Shown here one piece after another: positions 34,163-42,876 of a stretch of 64,000 nucleotides of DNA. A model generated the notes under the pieces. The model was not told where the DNA came from and did not search any database. It worked only from the letters and a program-made list of their open reading frames with translations. Each line of letters begins with the position of its first letter. The stretch's first letter is position 1. Made by a program: the position numbers and the translations under genes. Source of the stretch: Ferruginibacter sp. HRS2-29. Its GTDB lineage: Bacteria; Bacteroidota; Bacteroidia; Chitinophagales; Chitinophagaceae. Where the stretch lies: positions 1-64,000 of the forward strand of contig NZ_RJUB01000162.1 in NCBI RefSeq assembly GCF_024343615.1. The letters run 5' to 3'.

Positions 34163-34689
34163 TGGAAGAATTAAAATATCCCATAGGGAAATATGTTGAG
34201 CAGCCATATTCTGACAAGCAATTGCAGGAATGGCTGCTTGACATTATGACCCTTCCCAACAGGCTCGAATATGCCGTGCTCAATCTTGATGAAGCACAAT
34301 TGCAGACGCCTTACAGGCCCGGTGGCTGGACGGTGCACCAGGTAGTGCATCATGTGGCCGATAGTCACGTAAACGCATACACGCGTTTCAAGCTCGGGCT
34401 CACGGAAGATAACCCTGCCATCAAACCTTATGATGAAGAAGCATGGGCCGAACTTAGTGATACCACAAACCTGCCTGTCAATATTTCGCTCACCTTATTG
34501 CATGCGTTGCATAAGCGTCTGCACGAAGTCGTTAGCAACATAAAAAGCGGGCAATGGCAACGAACCATCTACCACCCGGGTTCTCAGCAGCAGATGACAC
34601 TCTGGTACCTGCTGGGCTTGTATGCATGGCATGGAAAACATCATACAGCGCATATACTGACGCTGAGGGATAGGGAGAAATGGTGGTAA
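34162..34689 (+). CDS. DinB/YfiT-like putative metal-dependent hydrolase
   Basis: 175 residues. A four-helix DinB-fold protein of the YfiT/BstA type. The three expected metal ligands are visible as histidines in GGWTVHQVVHHVADSH (first) and WHGKHHTAHILTL (two more). Relatives act as bacillithiol or other thiol transferases, or have unknown hydrolase activity. Starts within the stop codon of the FKBP gene. The stop codon is followed at once by AATTACG heptamers. Confidence 0.85.
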   Translation: MEELKYPIGKYVEQPYSDKQLQEWLLDIMTLPNRLEYAVLNLDEAQLQTPYRPGGWTVHQVVHHVADSHVNAYTRFKLGLTEDNPAIKPYDEEAWAELSDTTNLPVNISLTLLHALHKRLHEVVSNIKSGQWQRTIYHPGSQQQMTLWYLLGLYAWHGKHHTAHILTLRDREKWW

Positions 34690-34691
34690 TC

Positions 34692-34841
34692 AATTACGAA
34701 TTACGAATTACGAATTACGAATTACGAATTACGATAGAATTTTTGCGTCGCAAATTATAAAATAAATAAAACAAAAATTGATTAGAATTACCAACCGAAT
34801 GTCTCCCATTCGTAATTCGTAATTGATAATTGATAATTAAT
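34692..34841. repeat. AATTACG heptamer palindrome
   Basis: The left arm has six copies of AATTACG (34692-34733). The right arm (34808-34841) has two copies of ATTCGTA and then AATTGAT units, ending 1 nt before the Nudix ATG. Thus both a stop codon and a start codon border the element. Confidence 0.9.
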
Positions 34842-34842
34842 T

Positions 34843-35388
34843 ATGTCCTTCAAAAAACTAACCTCCCGATACATCAGCAATCATCAATACTTCACTGCAC
34901 GCGAAGACAGTTACGAAACAGCCGGCGGGAAAAAAGTGGATGCCTATTTTGTAGTGGAATTGCCTGCAAGCGCTTGTGCCATGGCTATTACAGAGAATAA
35001 TGAAGTAGTGCTGGTGAACCAGTTCCGTTATCCCGTTGAAGATAATTTCATTGAGCTGCCGGGTGGTTTCATCGATGAAGGCGAACATGCACAACAGGGT
35101 ATAGCAAGGGAATTATTGGAAGAAACCGGTTATTCATTCAGCAGTATACAATACCTGGGTATGACAGCCGCTAATCCCGGTGTGCTCAACAACTACACGC
35201 ATATGTTCCTGGCATTGGGAGGGAAAAAAACTGCTGAGCAAACATTGGACAACAATGAAGAAATAGAGATCATGCTCAAGCCTTTGGATGAAGTGAGGAG
35301 GATGCTGGATCAGCATGAGATCAAACAGGCGATGCATGCACTGTGCCTTTTCTACGGGTTTCAGTTTTTGGAAAAGAATATAAAATAA
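34843..35388 (+). CDS. Nudix hydrolase, ADP-ribose pyrophosphatase-like
   Basis: 181 residues. The Nudix box GGFIDEGEHAQQGIARELLE then ETGY matches Gx5Ex7REUxEExGU exactly. Upstream VVLVNQFRYPVEDNFIELPG is the typical entry to ADP-ribose-pyrophosphatase-like enzymes, and the acidic DNNEEIEIMLKPLDE is in the usual place for the catalytic loop. Substrate likely ADP-ribose or a related nucleoside diphosphate derivative (inference). Its 5' leader is made of heptamer repeats. Confidence 0.9.
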   Translation: MSFKKLTSRYISNHQYFTAREDSYETAGGKKVDAYFVVELPASACAMAITENNEVVLVNQFRYPVEDNFIELPGGFIDEGEHAQQGIARELLEETGYSFSSIQYLGMTAANPGVLNNYTHMFLALGGKKTAEQTLDNNEEIEIMLKPLDEVRRMLDQHEIKQAMHALCLFYGFQFLEKNIK

Positions 35389-35449
35389 GAAAGATAAAAT
35401 AAGGAATAAGAAAGTCTGGTTTGCAACTTTTTTATTCCTTATTTTATTT
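35380..35449. repeat. AAATAAG-type palindrome between convergent genes
   Basis: AAAATAAGAAAGATAAAATAAGG on the left (in pieces) pairs with CCTTATTTTATTTC on the right, each overlapping the 3' end of a convergent gene (Nudix and folC). AT-rich with T-runs on both strands, so it could end both transcripts. Confidence 0.75.
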
Positions 35450-36725
35450 CTGCGATGATGAAAAAGCTTCCGCAAACCATGATCACATCTTTATCTCCTG
35501 CATTTTTCTTCGCGGCATCAATGGCTTCATTCACATCATCAAAAGCTTCTCCCGTTAAGTTTTTTGATCTGGCTGATTCCTGTAGTTCCTTTGCCGATAA
35601 GGCTCTTGGTATGTGTGCATTGGTGAAATAATACTTCGCATCTTTCGGGAAAAGTTCCAGTACATGTATTACATCTTTATCTTTTACAAAACCCAATACA
35701 AAATGGAATCCTGCATCGGGGTAATCATGTACCAGTTGTTGCAGCACCTGCCCGATACCATCCTCGTTGTGCGCCACATCATGGATGATCACAGGAGATC
35801 CCTGAATGATATCCCATCGCCCCGCAAGCCCGGTGAGTTTTTTGACATTGGCTAATGCGTATTTATTATCCGCTTTGGAAATCGGGAACCCCGATTCATG
35901 TAGTATCTTTTCTGCGGCTAATACCGTTCGGAGATTTTTTGCCTGGTAAAGGCCTTTCAGATCCAGCTGGAAATCTTCAGCATGACCATTGCTTTTGTCA
36001 GAAACCGTGAGATGAAGTTTTCCGGATTGTTTCGGCCCTCCAATTTCAAATAATTCTTCTGCAAAATAAACAGGTGCCTGCATAGAAATTGCCTTTGCTT
36101 CAAACACCGGCCTGGTTTCCGGCAAATATTCTCCAATCACAACCGGTACCTGTTGTTTAATGATCCCGGCTTTTTCGCCGGCGATTTTCTCCAGAGTATT
36201 TCCCAGCAATTGCACATGGTCGAAACCGATATTTGTTATAACAGAAAGCAATGGTGTGATCACGTTTGTGCTGTCAAGACGGCCTCCCAGCCCGGTTTCT
36301 ACCACAGCAATATCTACTTTTTCCGTCGCGAAATACTCAAATGCCATCGCAACAGTCAGTTCAAAAAATGAAGGCTGTATATCATGCGCCAGTTGTTTTG
36401 TCCTTTCTGCAAAATCCACCACAAACGCTTCATCGATCATCTGCCCATTGATGCGGATACGTTCGCCGAAATCTTTGATGTGGGGCGACGTGTACAAACC
36501 GGTTTTATAACCAGCCTGTTGCAGCATGGCCGCCAGCATATGACTGGTGCTGCCTTTGCCGTTGGTGCCGGCAATATGGATGCTTTTGAATTTGTGTTGC
36601 GGGTTGCCAAGCGCTTCGCAAAGTGCAATCGTATTATCGAGATCCTCTTTGTAGGCTGCAGCGCCGATGCGGGTAAACATGGGCAACTGATCATACAGGT
36701 ATTCGAGTGTTTGCTGGTAAGTCAT
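35439..36725 (-). CDS. folC: Bifunctional folylpolyglutamate synthase / dihydrofolate synthase
   Basis: 428 residues. It adds glutamate to dihydropteroate and to folates. The ATP loop IAGTNGKGSTSHMLAAML (about 48-65), GLYTSPHIKDFGERIRING, VVETGLGGRLDSTNV, NIGFDHVQLLG and HDVAHNEDG are all present, the usual Mur-ligase-like layout. It is the second gene of a minus-strand pair; the META-domain lipoprotein gene ends 15 nt before its start. Confidence 0.94.
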   Translation of the reverse strand: MTYQQTLEYLYDQLPMFTRIGAAAYKEDLDNTIALCEALGNPQHKFKSIHIAGTNGKGSTSHMLAAMLQQAGYKTGLYTSPHIKDFGERIRINGQMIDEAFVVDFAERTKQLAHDIQPSFFELTVAMAFEYFATEKVDIAVVETGLGGRLDSTNVITPLLSVITNIGFDHVQLLGNTLEKIAGEKAGIIKQQVPVVIGEYLPETRPVFEAKAISMQAPVYFAEELFEIGGPKQSGKLHLTVSDKSNGHAEDFQLDLKGLYQAKNLRTVLAAEKILHESGFPISKADNKYALANVKKLTGLAGRWDIIQGSPVIIHDVAHNEDGIGQVLQQLVHDYPDAGFHFVLGFVKDKDVIHVLELFPKDAKYYFTNAHIPRALSAKELQESARSKNLTGEAFDDVNEAIDAAKKNAGDKDVIMVCGSFFIIAEIK

Positions 36726-36740
36726 TTCTAAGAATATTTA

Positions 36741-37517
36741 TCACGCTTTCCTGAATTCAAGTGTGCTGTCGTCAATGAGATAAAGATATAATCTGCCATT
36801 CCTGAAATAATAATCTGCTGTCTTGTTGCTTAGTTTTTCCATAAAGATCCTGCGTATACTGTTGTTTTTACAACTACCATTGCCGCCGGTGATAGTTGAG
36901 AAACTGATGCGGCTTCCCTGTATCCGTATGGACGAACTGATGTCGCTGCATCCATCGGAGCCCGTCATTTTATTTTCAGCAATAGTAAAAACGATTTTAG
37001 GCAAACCGTGTGGAAAGTCTTTTGCATGAAGGATCTGATTATCATTTTTCTCCAATATCCATGTATCGTTGATGGCATTGTTGTACAGATCTTTGCCGCA
37101 TCCCGAATAGCGTGTACCGTTCACCGTTACCTCTACTTTTTTTCCACTTGTTCCTGCGCATGACTGATCGAAAACCAGGACCGACATATCGCCCTGGCGG
37201 CTGCTGTAGGAATAACTGTTGGCAGCGATATCGCTGTTCCTTGAAGGCTTTACCGCGGGTATTTCAAAAGAAATACCGTTCGAGGCTTTGAAATAATAAC
37301 CTTTATCGATATCCATGTCAATCTTCCAGGAAATTGGCTGGTTGCCTTCAGCAAAAAAATCTATTCCATCCGCCTGCTTTTGCAAAAGGCTGTCCGGCAG
37401 TTTGATCTCAAGTTGTTCAGCTTCGGTTTTCTTGATAGCGGTTTCCCTGCTGCTGTTGCAGGCTGTAAACAAACCCATCAAAAAAAGTGAATACAATATG
37501 TAGCGGAGTGGGTGCAT
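36741..37517 (-). CDS. META-domain lipoprotein
   Basis: 258 residues with lipobox LFTAC (Cys20). The first half includes a COG3650-like block (VEVTVNGTRYSGCGKDLYNN). The second half (about 145-258) is a META/HslJ-type domain: INDTWILEKNDNQ, KIVFTIAENKMTGSDGCSD, and RIFMEKLSNKTADYYFRN with RLYLYLIDDSTLEFRKA. Such proteins are envelope-stress or motility-linked lipoproteins without known activity. Likely co-transcribed with folC, which seems functionally unrelated. Confidence 0.78.
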   Translation of the reverse strand: MHPLRYILYSLFLMGLFTACNSSRETAIKKTEAEQLEIKLPDSLLQKQADGIDFFAEGNQPISWKIDMDIDKGYYFKASNGISFEIPAVKPSRNSDIAANSYSYSSRQGDMSVLVFDQSCAGTSGKKVEVTVNGTRYSGCGKDLYNNAINDTWILEKNDNQILHAKDFPHGLPKIVFTIAENKMTGSDGCSDISSSIRIQGSRISFSTITGGNGSCKNNSIRRIFMEKLSNKTADYYFRNGRLYLYLIDDSTLEFRKA

Positions 37518-37618
37518 GTTTTTTTATGGTAACTTTGCCGACAGCCAAATTAGTATCTTTTACACGAATTATGTGTTGTGGTTCCTATAAAGTTTTGTAA
37601 CATCAGAAAATAGTCAAC

Positions 37619-38419
37619 ATGAAAAATATTTTACTTATCGCAATGGCATTTATCGCTGCCTGCAGCCCTTCAAAAAAGGCGACCGTCAATTCACAACCAT
37701 CCCAGGGGAATTATGTGATCGGCGGCAAAGTTTTTACCAGCCTTTACCAGCAAAAAGCCGCCGAATACAGGGCGCTTTGCCTGCAGGCCTATAATATTGC
37801 CGCATTAAGGATCAGCCACTATTCCGGCATCAGTGCGAAGCCGAAAGCCATCGTGACGGACATCGACGAAACTATCCTCGACAACAGCCCTTATGCCGTA
37901 CACCGCGGCCTTGAGGGAAAAGATTATGATGTTAACACCTGGTACGAATGGACGGCCAGGGCAGAGGCCGATACAATGCCGGGCGCTGCCATGTTGCTGA
38001 ATTATGCCCGCTCAAAAGGGATCGATATATTTTACATCACCAACCGCGACCTTCGCGAGCGTGATGCCACCATCCGCAATCTGCAGCGCTTCAACCTCCC
38101 CAATGCCGACACCAATCACGTGATCATGCGCCAGGGTACTTCCAGCAAGGAAGCCAGGCGGCAGAAAGTATTACAGACACATGAGATCGTGCTGCTCATG
38201 GGGGATAACCTCGCCGATTTCAGCAGTTTATTCGACAAAAAGACCGTGGAAGAAAGGAAAACCAATACAGATATGTCAGCAGCGGATTTCGGCAACCGGT
38301 TCATCGTATTTCCCAACCCGGATTACGGCGATTGGGAAAGCAGTATTTTCAAATACAATTACAACCTCACGCCAGCACAAAAAGACAGCGTGATCAGGAG
38401 TGTATTAAAGAATTATTAG
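37619..38419 (+). CDS. e(P4)-family acid phosphatase / 5'-nucleotidase lipoprotein
   Basis: 266 residues with lipobox FIAAC (Cys15). HAD-superfamily class C (DDDD-type) phosphatase: the nucleophile motif IVTDIDETILDNSPY, FYITNRDLRERDAT as motif II, and MGDNLADFSSLF as the acidic motif. An outer-membrane-anchored enzyme that dephosphorylates nucleotides such as NMN so that the nucleoside can be taken up. Single gene, ending about 25 nt before a perfect 52-bp palindrome. Confidence 0.92.
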   Translation: MKNILLIAMAFIAACSPSKKATVNSQPSQGNYVIGGKVFTSLYQQKAAEYRALCLQAYNIAALRISHYSGISAKPKAIVTDIDETILDNSPYAVHRGLEGKDYDVNTWYEWTARAEADTMPGAAMLLNYARSKGIDIFYITNRDLRERDATIRNLQRFNLPNADTNHVIMRQGTSSKEARRQKVLQTHEIVLLMGDNLADFSSLFDKKTVEERKTNTDMSAADFGNRFIVFPNPDYGDWESSIFKYNYNLTPAQKDSVIRSVLKNY

Positions 38420-38444
38420 AAAATGAATATTTAAATTAAAACGA

Positions 38445-38496
38445 GTGTCATCCTGAGCTTGTCGAAGGATATCCTTCGACAAGCTCAGGATGACAC
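38445..38496. repeat. Perfect 52-bp palindrome (CCTGAGCTTGTCGAAGGAT family)
   Basis: Positions 38445-38470 and 38471-38496 are exact reverse complements with no spacer. The core word TCATCCTGAGCTTGTCGAAG is one I know as recurring between genes of many unrelated bacteria. In RNA it would give a hairpin of about 24 bp after the e(P4) phosphatase gene, but without a T-run. Confidence 0.93.
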
Positions 38497-38572
38497 AGAA
38501 ATCAGAAAAATATTTTAACATTCCGGCGCCTTTTGGTGTATCGTTTCTACCCATCAATTGTTAACTTGCACC

Positions 38573-39004
38573 GTGAACAAAAAATATTTCCCGTTTATCG
38601 CTTTGCTGGCAGCAGTGTTGTTGTTTTTCTGGGTAAAAAAGAATCAGCGTGGATACAGGCCGGAAGTAAGACCTGAGAAGATTGAAACCGTAGTGCCCGC
38701 TATCGTTCCGGTGGGTGATCCTCCGGGCTTCGACAGGGCAGCCAGCCGGATCGTTTACAGCAAACATGCCCGTTGCAGGATGGATTGCAGGCATATTGAC
38801 GAATCGGAAGTAAAAGAAATATTACAGAGAGGTAATATCAATACGGAGAAGATCGAGCAGGGCAATAAAGGTACTTCGTACCCTTTGGAAGGCATTACCC
38901 ACGACAAACAACGTGTACGCATCGTTTTCGCCCCGCATGAAAGTGAAATGGTAGTGGTAACGGTGATTGACCTGGATAAAGAATGGCAATGTGATTGCAA
39001 TTAA
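38573..39004 (+). CDS. Membrane-anchored DUF4258 protein
   Basis: 143 residues from a GTG start (MNKKYFPFIALL), preferred to the TTG at 38558 because it directly opens the membrane helix (about 5-20) and lies 4 nt after a TTAACTTG promoter-like box. After a Pro-rich linker, the DUF4258 domain (about 65-143) begins with YSKHARCRMDCRHIDESEVK and continues GVTHDK-like GITHDKQRVRIVFAP. DUF4258 is related in fold to small RNase-like toxin domains, but no antitoxin is next to it. Four Cys (CRMDC, CDC) might bind metal. Confidence 0.75.
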   Translation: MNKKYFPFIALLAAVLLFFWVKKNQRGYRPEVRPEKIETVVPAIVPVGDPPGFDRAASRIVYSKHARCRMDCRHIDESEVKEILQRGNINTEKIEQGNKGTSYPLEGITHDKQRVRIVFAPHESEMVVVTVIDLDKEWQCDCN

Positions 39005-39043
39005 ATTACCCGGCACCTGGTGTCGCAATAATTTACGAGGACG

Positions 39044-40540
39044 ATGAAAATAAAATCTTTTTTAGCAAAACCCCTGGCATCTTATATCCATAAACAGATC
39101 AGGAAAGGGATGGTCACCGCGGTGGCTGATCAGCAACAGATCTTACAGCAATTGGTCAAGACAGGGCTGAAGACCCAGTTTGGCGCCGATCATCAATTTT
39201 CCGAAATAAAAACATACGAGGATTTTGTGCAGCATGTGCCCATCCGCGATTATGAGGCATTTAAGCCTTATATCGAAAAAGTGAAAGAAGGAAAACATAA
39301 TATCCTCTGGAAAGGATTGCCCATTTATTTTGCCAAAACAAGCGGCACTACCAGCGGCGCCAAATATATTCCCATCACCAAAGAAAGTATTCCCAACCAT
39401 ATCAATACTGCCCGCAACGCTTTGTTGTGTTACATGGCGGAAACAGGCAACAGTAATTTCGCCGATGGAAAACTGATCTTTCTCAGTGGTTCGCCCGTAC
39501 TGGAACGAGTGGGAGGTGTGCCGACAGGCCGCCTGAGTGGCATCGTTAATCACCATGTTCCGAAATATCTGCGGGCCAACCAGATGCCTTCTTACGAAAC
39601 GAATTGTATTGAAGACTGGGAAGAAAAGCTGGATAAGATTGTAGACGAAACTATCAACCAGAACATGACGCTCATCAGTGGCATACCCCCATGGATGCAG
39701 ATGTATTTCGACCGGCTGGAAGAACGTTCCGGCAAGAAGATCGGCGAATTGTTTCCCAATTTCAGCGTGATGGTGCAGGGTGGGGTAAATTTTGAACCCT
39801 ACAAAGCGAAGCTTACAGAAAGTATCGGCCGCAATATAGATACTATAGAATTATTTCCGGCCAGCGAAGGCTTTTTCGCCTTCCAGGATACGCAAAAAGC
39901 ACCGGGCATGTTGTTGAATACCAACAGCGGGATATTTTTTGAGTTTATCCCTATGACGGAATACGATAAGGAAAACCCGAAAAGGATCATGCTGAAAGAT
40001 GTGGAAGTGGGGGTGAACTATGCCCTGATCGTGAGCAGCAATGCAGGTTTGTGGGCATACAACATCGGCGATACGGTGAAGTTCGTTTCCACAGAGCCAT
40101 ACCGGCTTGTAGTGACCGGGCGTACCAAACATTTCATTTCGGCCTTTGGCGAACATGTGATCGTGGAAGAAGTGGAAGATGCCATGATGAAAGCTGCTGA
40201 GCAGGAAAAAGTGGCGGTAAGGGAGTTTACAGTAGCACCATACATTGCACAGGAAGAAGGAAAAAGTTATCATGAATGGTTCGTGGAGTTTGAAGAAGCG
40301 CCCAAAGACCTGGCGACCTTCTCCAAAGCCATCGACGATAACCTGCGCAAGAAAAATACTTATTATGAAGACCTGATAGCCGGAAATATCCTCGAAAGGC
40401 TGAAGATCACACCTATCAAAAAGAACGGGTTCCTGGATTATATGAAAAGCATCGGCAAGCTTGGCGGGCAAAATAAAGTGGCCCGGCTGGGAAATGACAG
40501 AAAGATAGCGGATGCGCTTTCTGAATGGATAATGAAGTAA
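39044..40540 (+). CDS. GH3-family acyl-adenylating protein
   Basis: 498 residues. The GH3 family is best known for plant acyl-acid amido synthetases. The adenylate-forming motifs are visible: YFAKTSGTTSGAKYIPITKE (ATP loop), ELFPASEGFFAFQ, and VVTGRTKHFISAFGEHV with the C-terminal domain lysine near KKNGFLDYMK. It presumably activates a carboxylic acid with ATP and joins it to an amine; substrates in Bacteroidota are not known to me. Its last codons (tgg ata atg) already belong to the GGATAATG repeat that follows. Confidence 0.87.
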   Translation: MKIKSFLAKPLASYIHKQIRKGMVTAVADQQQILQQLVKTGLKTQFGADHQFSEIKTYEDFVQHVPIRDYEAFKPYIEKVKEGKHNILWKGLPIYFAKTSGTTSGAKYIPITKESIPNHINTARNALLCYMAETGNSNFADGKLIFLSGSPVLERVGGVPTGRLSGIVNHHVPKYLRANQMPSYETNCIEDWEEKLDKIVDETINQNMTLISGIPPWMQMYFDRLEERSGKKIGELFPNFSVMVQGGVNFEPYKAKLTESIGRNIDTIELFPASEGFFAFQDTQKAPGMLLNTNSGIFFEFIPMTEYDKENPKRIMLKDVEVGVNYALIVSSNAGLWAYNIGDTVKFVSTEPYRLVVTGRTKHFISAFGEHVIVEEVEDAMMKAAEQEKVAVREFTVAPYIAQEEGKSYHEWFVEFEEAPKDLATFSKAIDDNLRKKNTYYEDLIAGNILERLKITPIKKNGFLDYMKSIGKLGGQNKVARLGNDRKIADALSEWIMK

Positions 40541-40641
40541 TGGATAATGGATAATCAGTTCACAAAATTGGTGATCCAATATTTTTACAACGTTTAAAAT
40601 GAAAACATTATCCATTGTCCATTATTAAATTATCCATTATT
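40539..40641. repeat. Palindrome of GGATAATGGATAAT repeats
   Basis: The left arm AATGGATAATGGATAAT (40539-40555) starts at the GH3 stop codon; the right arm 40607-40641 has ATTATCCATTGTCCATTATT and another ATTATCCATTATT. Confidence 0.85.
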
Positions 40642-40700
40642 CGCTTTTTAGCTTTTACAAAAAATTAATAAATTAACCTTCTATATAAATTTTTTTACGC

Positions 40701-40708
40701 TATTTTTG
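40701..40708 (+). promoter_or_regulatory. Likely -7 box of the arginine operon
   Basis: TATTTTTG matches TAnnTTTG. It would give a leader of about 210 nt before the first structural gene. A clear -33 TTTG is absent. Confidence 0.45.
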
Positions 40709-40780
40709 TGTCCTCAAATTTAAAATGACGATAAGTTGAAAAAAAGCGGCTTACATAATACCTTTTTTGCTACTTCCACT

Positions 40781-40810
40781 ATGGCTACTCAAAGCCGACG
40801 TGGTTGCTGA
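40781..40810 (+). CDS. Candidate leader peptide of the arginine operon (MATQSRRGC)
   Basis: A nine-codon ORF, ATG GCT ACT CAA AGC CGA CGT GGT TGC TGA, lies in the long leader of the arginine genes. Two adjacent Arg codons suit attenuation: a ribosome stalled there would cover AAGCCG (40792-40797), which can pair with CGGCTT at 40746-40751. I found no classic terminator downstream, so the mechanism could be translational. A second mini-ORF of four codons lies at 40725-40739. The ORF is seen; its regulatory role is inference. Confidence 0.45.
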   Translation: MATQSRRGC

Positions 40811-40925
40811 TAGGCCGAGCATTTCCAACATGCCCCTGTCAGTGAAAAAATCCCCCGGACATTTTCTGCACAATTTGTGCTTATAGTTTCTTCTAATTTA
40901 TTTATTCATTTCAATTTTCAGCAAA
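40811..40925 (+). promoter_or_regulatory. Remainder of the arginine operon leader
   Basis: Contains possible small stems (GCATTTCC-AACATGC type near 40819 and GCACAA-T-TTGTGC near 40869) and an AT-rich stretch before the TTG start. I recognise no known riboswitch class. Confidence 0.35.
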
Positions 40926-41624
40926 TTGGAACAATCAAGCATCATTATTCGTACTGCTGTTGAAGCAGACGTGCAATACGCAGCTATCATCACTGATGAA
41001 ATGGAGGCTTCTGCAAAGGCAAGGGGTACCGGCATCGCCAAACGTTCTACCGAGTATGTGGCAGAGAAGATGAGGGAAGGTAAAGCTGTGATCGCCCTTA
41101 CCGGAAATGGCGATTGGGTAGGTTTTTGTTATATAGAAGCCTGGGGGCACGATTCGTTTGTGGCCAACAGCGGATTGATAGTTTCGCCGGCGTTCAGGAA
41201 AAGCGGTGTGGCAAAACAGATCAAAGAAAAGATCTTCCAGTTGTCGCGGCAGAAATATCCTGAGGCGAAAATTTTCGGCCTCACCACTGGCCTCGCCGTC
41301 ATGAAGATCAATTCAGACCTCGGCTACGAACCGGTTACCTACAGCGAGTTAACGGATGACGACCAGTTTTGGGCTGGCTGCAAAAGCTGTGTTAACTATG
41401 ATATCCTGATGAGCAAGGATCGCAAGAACTGCATGTGCACCGCGATGCTCTATGATCCCAAAGATCACTACGAACCCGAAGAAACAGCAGAAGAATTTAA
41501 AAAGCAGTCCAAGATATATGAGCGCTTCATGCGCCTCAAACAAAGCAGGCTTATCAGGCTCCTGAAAGGCAATCAGAAAAGCGCAGGCCGAAAAAAATTA
41601 CTCCATTATTTTTTCAATCTATAA
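40926..41624 (+). CDS. GNAT acetyltransferase, probable N-acylglutamate synthase
   Basis: 232 residues from a TTG start, the only good start before the first strand (EQSSIIIRTAVEADVQYAA). The GNAT core shows GDWVGFCYIEAW and the acyl-CoA loop SPAFRKSGVAKQIKEKIF. Placed first in an arginine operon that has argB, argC and argD but no ArgJ or classical ArgA, so it probably acetylates glutamate. After the core, a Cys-rich stretch (GCKSCVNYDIL, RKNCMCTAMLYDP) and a basic C-terminus are unusual and might bind metal. It lies 16 nt before argG. Confidence 0.75.
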   Translation: MEQSSIIIRTAVEADVQYAAIITDEMEASAKARGTGIAKRSTEYVAEKMREGKAVIALTGNGDWVGFCYIEAWGHDSFVANSGLIVSPAFRKSGVAKQIKEKIFQLSRQKYPEAKIFGLTTGLAVMKINSDLGYEPVTYSELTDDDQFWAGCKSCVNYDILMSKDRKNCMCTAMLYDPKDHYEPEETAEEFKKQSKIYERFMRLKQSRLIRLLKGNQKSAGRKKLLHYFFNL

Positions 41625-41640
41625 AATTTTCAGAAGAGCA

Positions 41641-42876
41641 ATGAGCAATTCAACAGGTGAAAATTCAACAGGAAAAAAACTCGTATTAGGCTTCAGTGGC
41701 GGACTTGATACCACTTTCTGCGCCATTTATCTCACACGTGAAAAAGGATATGACGTCCATTCGGTGATCGTAAATACGGGAGGTTTTTCGGAGGAAGAAC
41801 TGGCGCAGATCGAAGCACATGCGTACAAACTGGGTGTAACCACCCATACCACTATTGATGCGGTAAAAGATTATTATAACTCTATCGTGAAATACCTGGT
41901 GTTTGGAAATGTATTAAAAAACAATACGTATCCTTTGAGCGTAAGCGCCGAAAGGCTTAGCCAGGCATTGAACATTGCGGCCCACGCCAAAAAACTGGAT
42001 GCCGTTGCCGTTGCCCATGGAAGTACCGGTGCGGGCAACGACCAGGTTCGTTTCGACATGATCTTCAACACCATGATCCCGGGAGTGGAGATCATCACAC
42101 CTATCCGCGACCTCAGGCTCAGCCGCGAAGCGGAAATAGAATATTTGAAAAAGCATGGAGTTGAAATGAATTTCGAAAAAGCTGCATACTCGATCAATAA
42201 AGGATTGTGGGGCACAAGTGTTGGTGGAAAAGAAACGTTGAAAAGTAACGGGATGCTGCCTGAATCTGCATGGCCGACACAACTCGATCGTTCGGCAGAG
42301 CCGAAAAATATAAAATTATCTTTCACAAAAGGTGAACTGACTGCGATCGACGGACAAACGTTCGCTCATCCTTCCGAAGCCATTCAGCAACTGCAGAAGA
42401 TCGCTGGTGGATACGCTATCGGCCGTGGTGTGCATGTGGGAGATACCATCATCGGTATTAAAGGCCGCGTAGGCTTTGAAGCGGCTGCGCCGATGGTGAT
42501 ATTGAAAGCGCATCATGCACTGGAAAAGCATGTGCTGACCAAATGGCAACTGAACCTCAAAGATCAGCTTTCGCAGTTTTATGGTAACTGGTTACATGAA
42601 GGGCAGATCATGGATCCCGTGATGCGGGATGTGGAAGCTTTTTTTGAAAGCACTCAGCAACAGGTGACGGGTGATGTGTTTGTGGAGTTGTTACCTTATC
42701 GTTTTGTTGTTACCGGCATCGAATCTCAATTCGATCTGATGAGCAGCAAATTCGGCAGTTACGGTGAAATGAACAATGGCTGGACAGGGGAAGATGTACG
42801 CGGCTTCTCGAAAATATTTGGTAACCAGACAGGGATTTATCATCTTATTAAAGACAGCGCAAATGCAGAAAATTAA
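41641..42876 (+). CDS. argG: Argininosuccinate synthase
   Basis: 411 residues. It joins citrulline and aspartate with ATP. The N-terminus has the PP-loop LVLGFSGGLDTTFCAIYL; AVAHGSTGAGNDQVRFDM is the second diagnostic block. The first residues contain a duplicated STGENSTGK. Unusually for this pathway it comes before argC; the two overlap by 14 nt. Length is normal. Confidence 0.95.
   Translation: MSNSTGENSTGKKLVLGFSGGLDTTFCAIYLTREKGYDVHSVIVNTGGFSEEELAQIEAHAYKLGVTTHTTIDAVKDYYNSIVKYLVFGNVLKNNTYPLSVSAERLSQALNIAAHAKKLDAVAVAHGSTGAGNDQVRFDMIFNTMIPGVEIITPIRDLRLSREAEIEYLKKHGVEMNFEKAAYSINKGLWGTSVGGKETLKSNGMLPESAWPTQLDRSAEPKNIKLSFTKGELTAIDGQTFAHPSEAIQQLQKIAGGYAIGRGVHVGDTIIGIKGRVGFEAAAPMVILKAHHALEKHVLTKWQLNLKDQLSQFYGNWLHEGQIMDPVMRDVEAFFESTQQQVTGDVFVELLPYRFVVTGIESQFDLMSSKFGSYGEMNNGWTGEDVRGFSKIFGNQTGIYHLIKDSANAEN

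Noticed and set aside
38558-38572. TTG start for the DUF4258 gene
   Set aside because: The GTG at 38573 begins directly at the charged N-terminus of the membrane helix and has the same distance to a promoter-like box as other genes.
42776-42862. N-terminal extension of the ArgC reading frame
   Set aside because: It overlaps argG; the nucleotide-binding strand should start within a few residues of the N-terminus, as it does from 42863.
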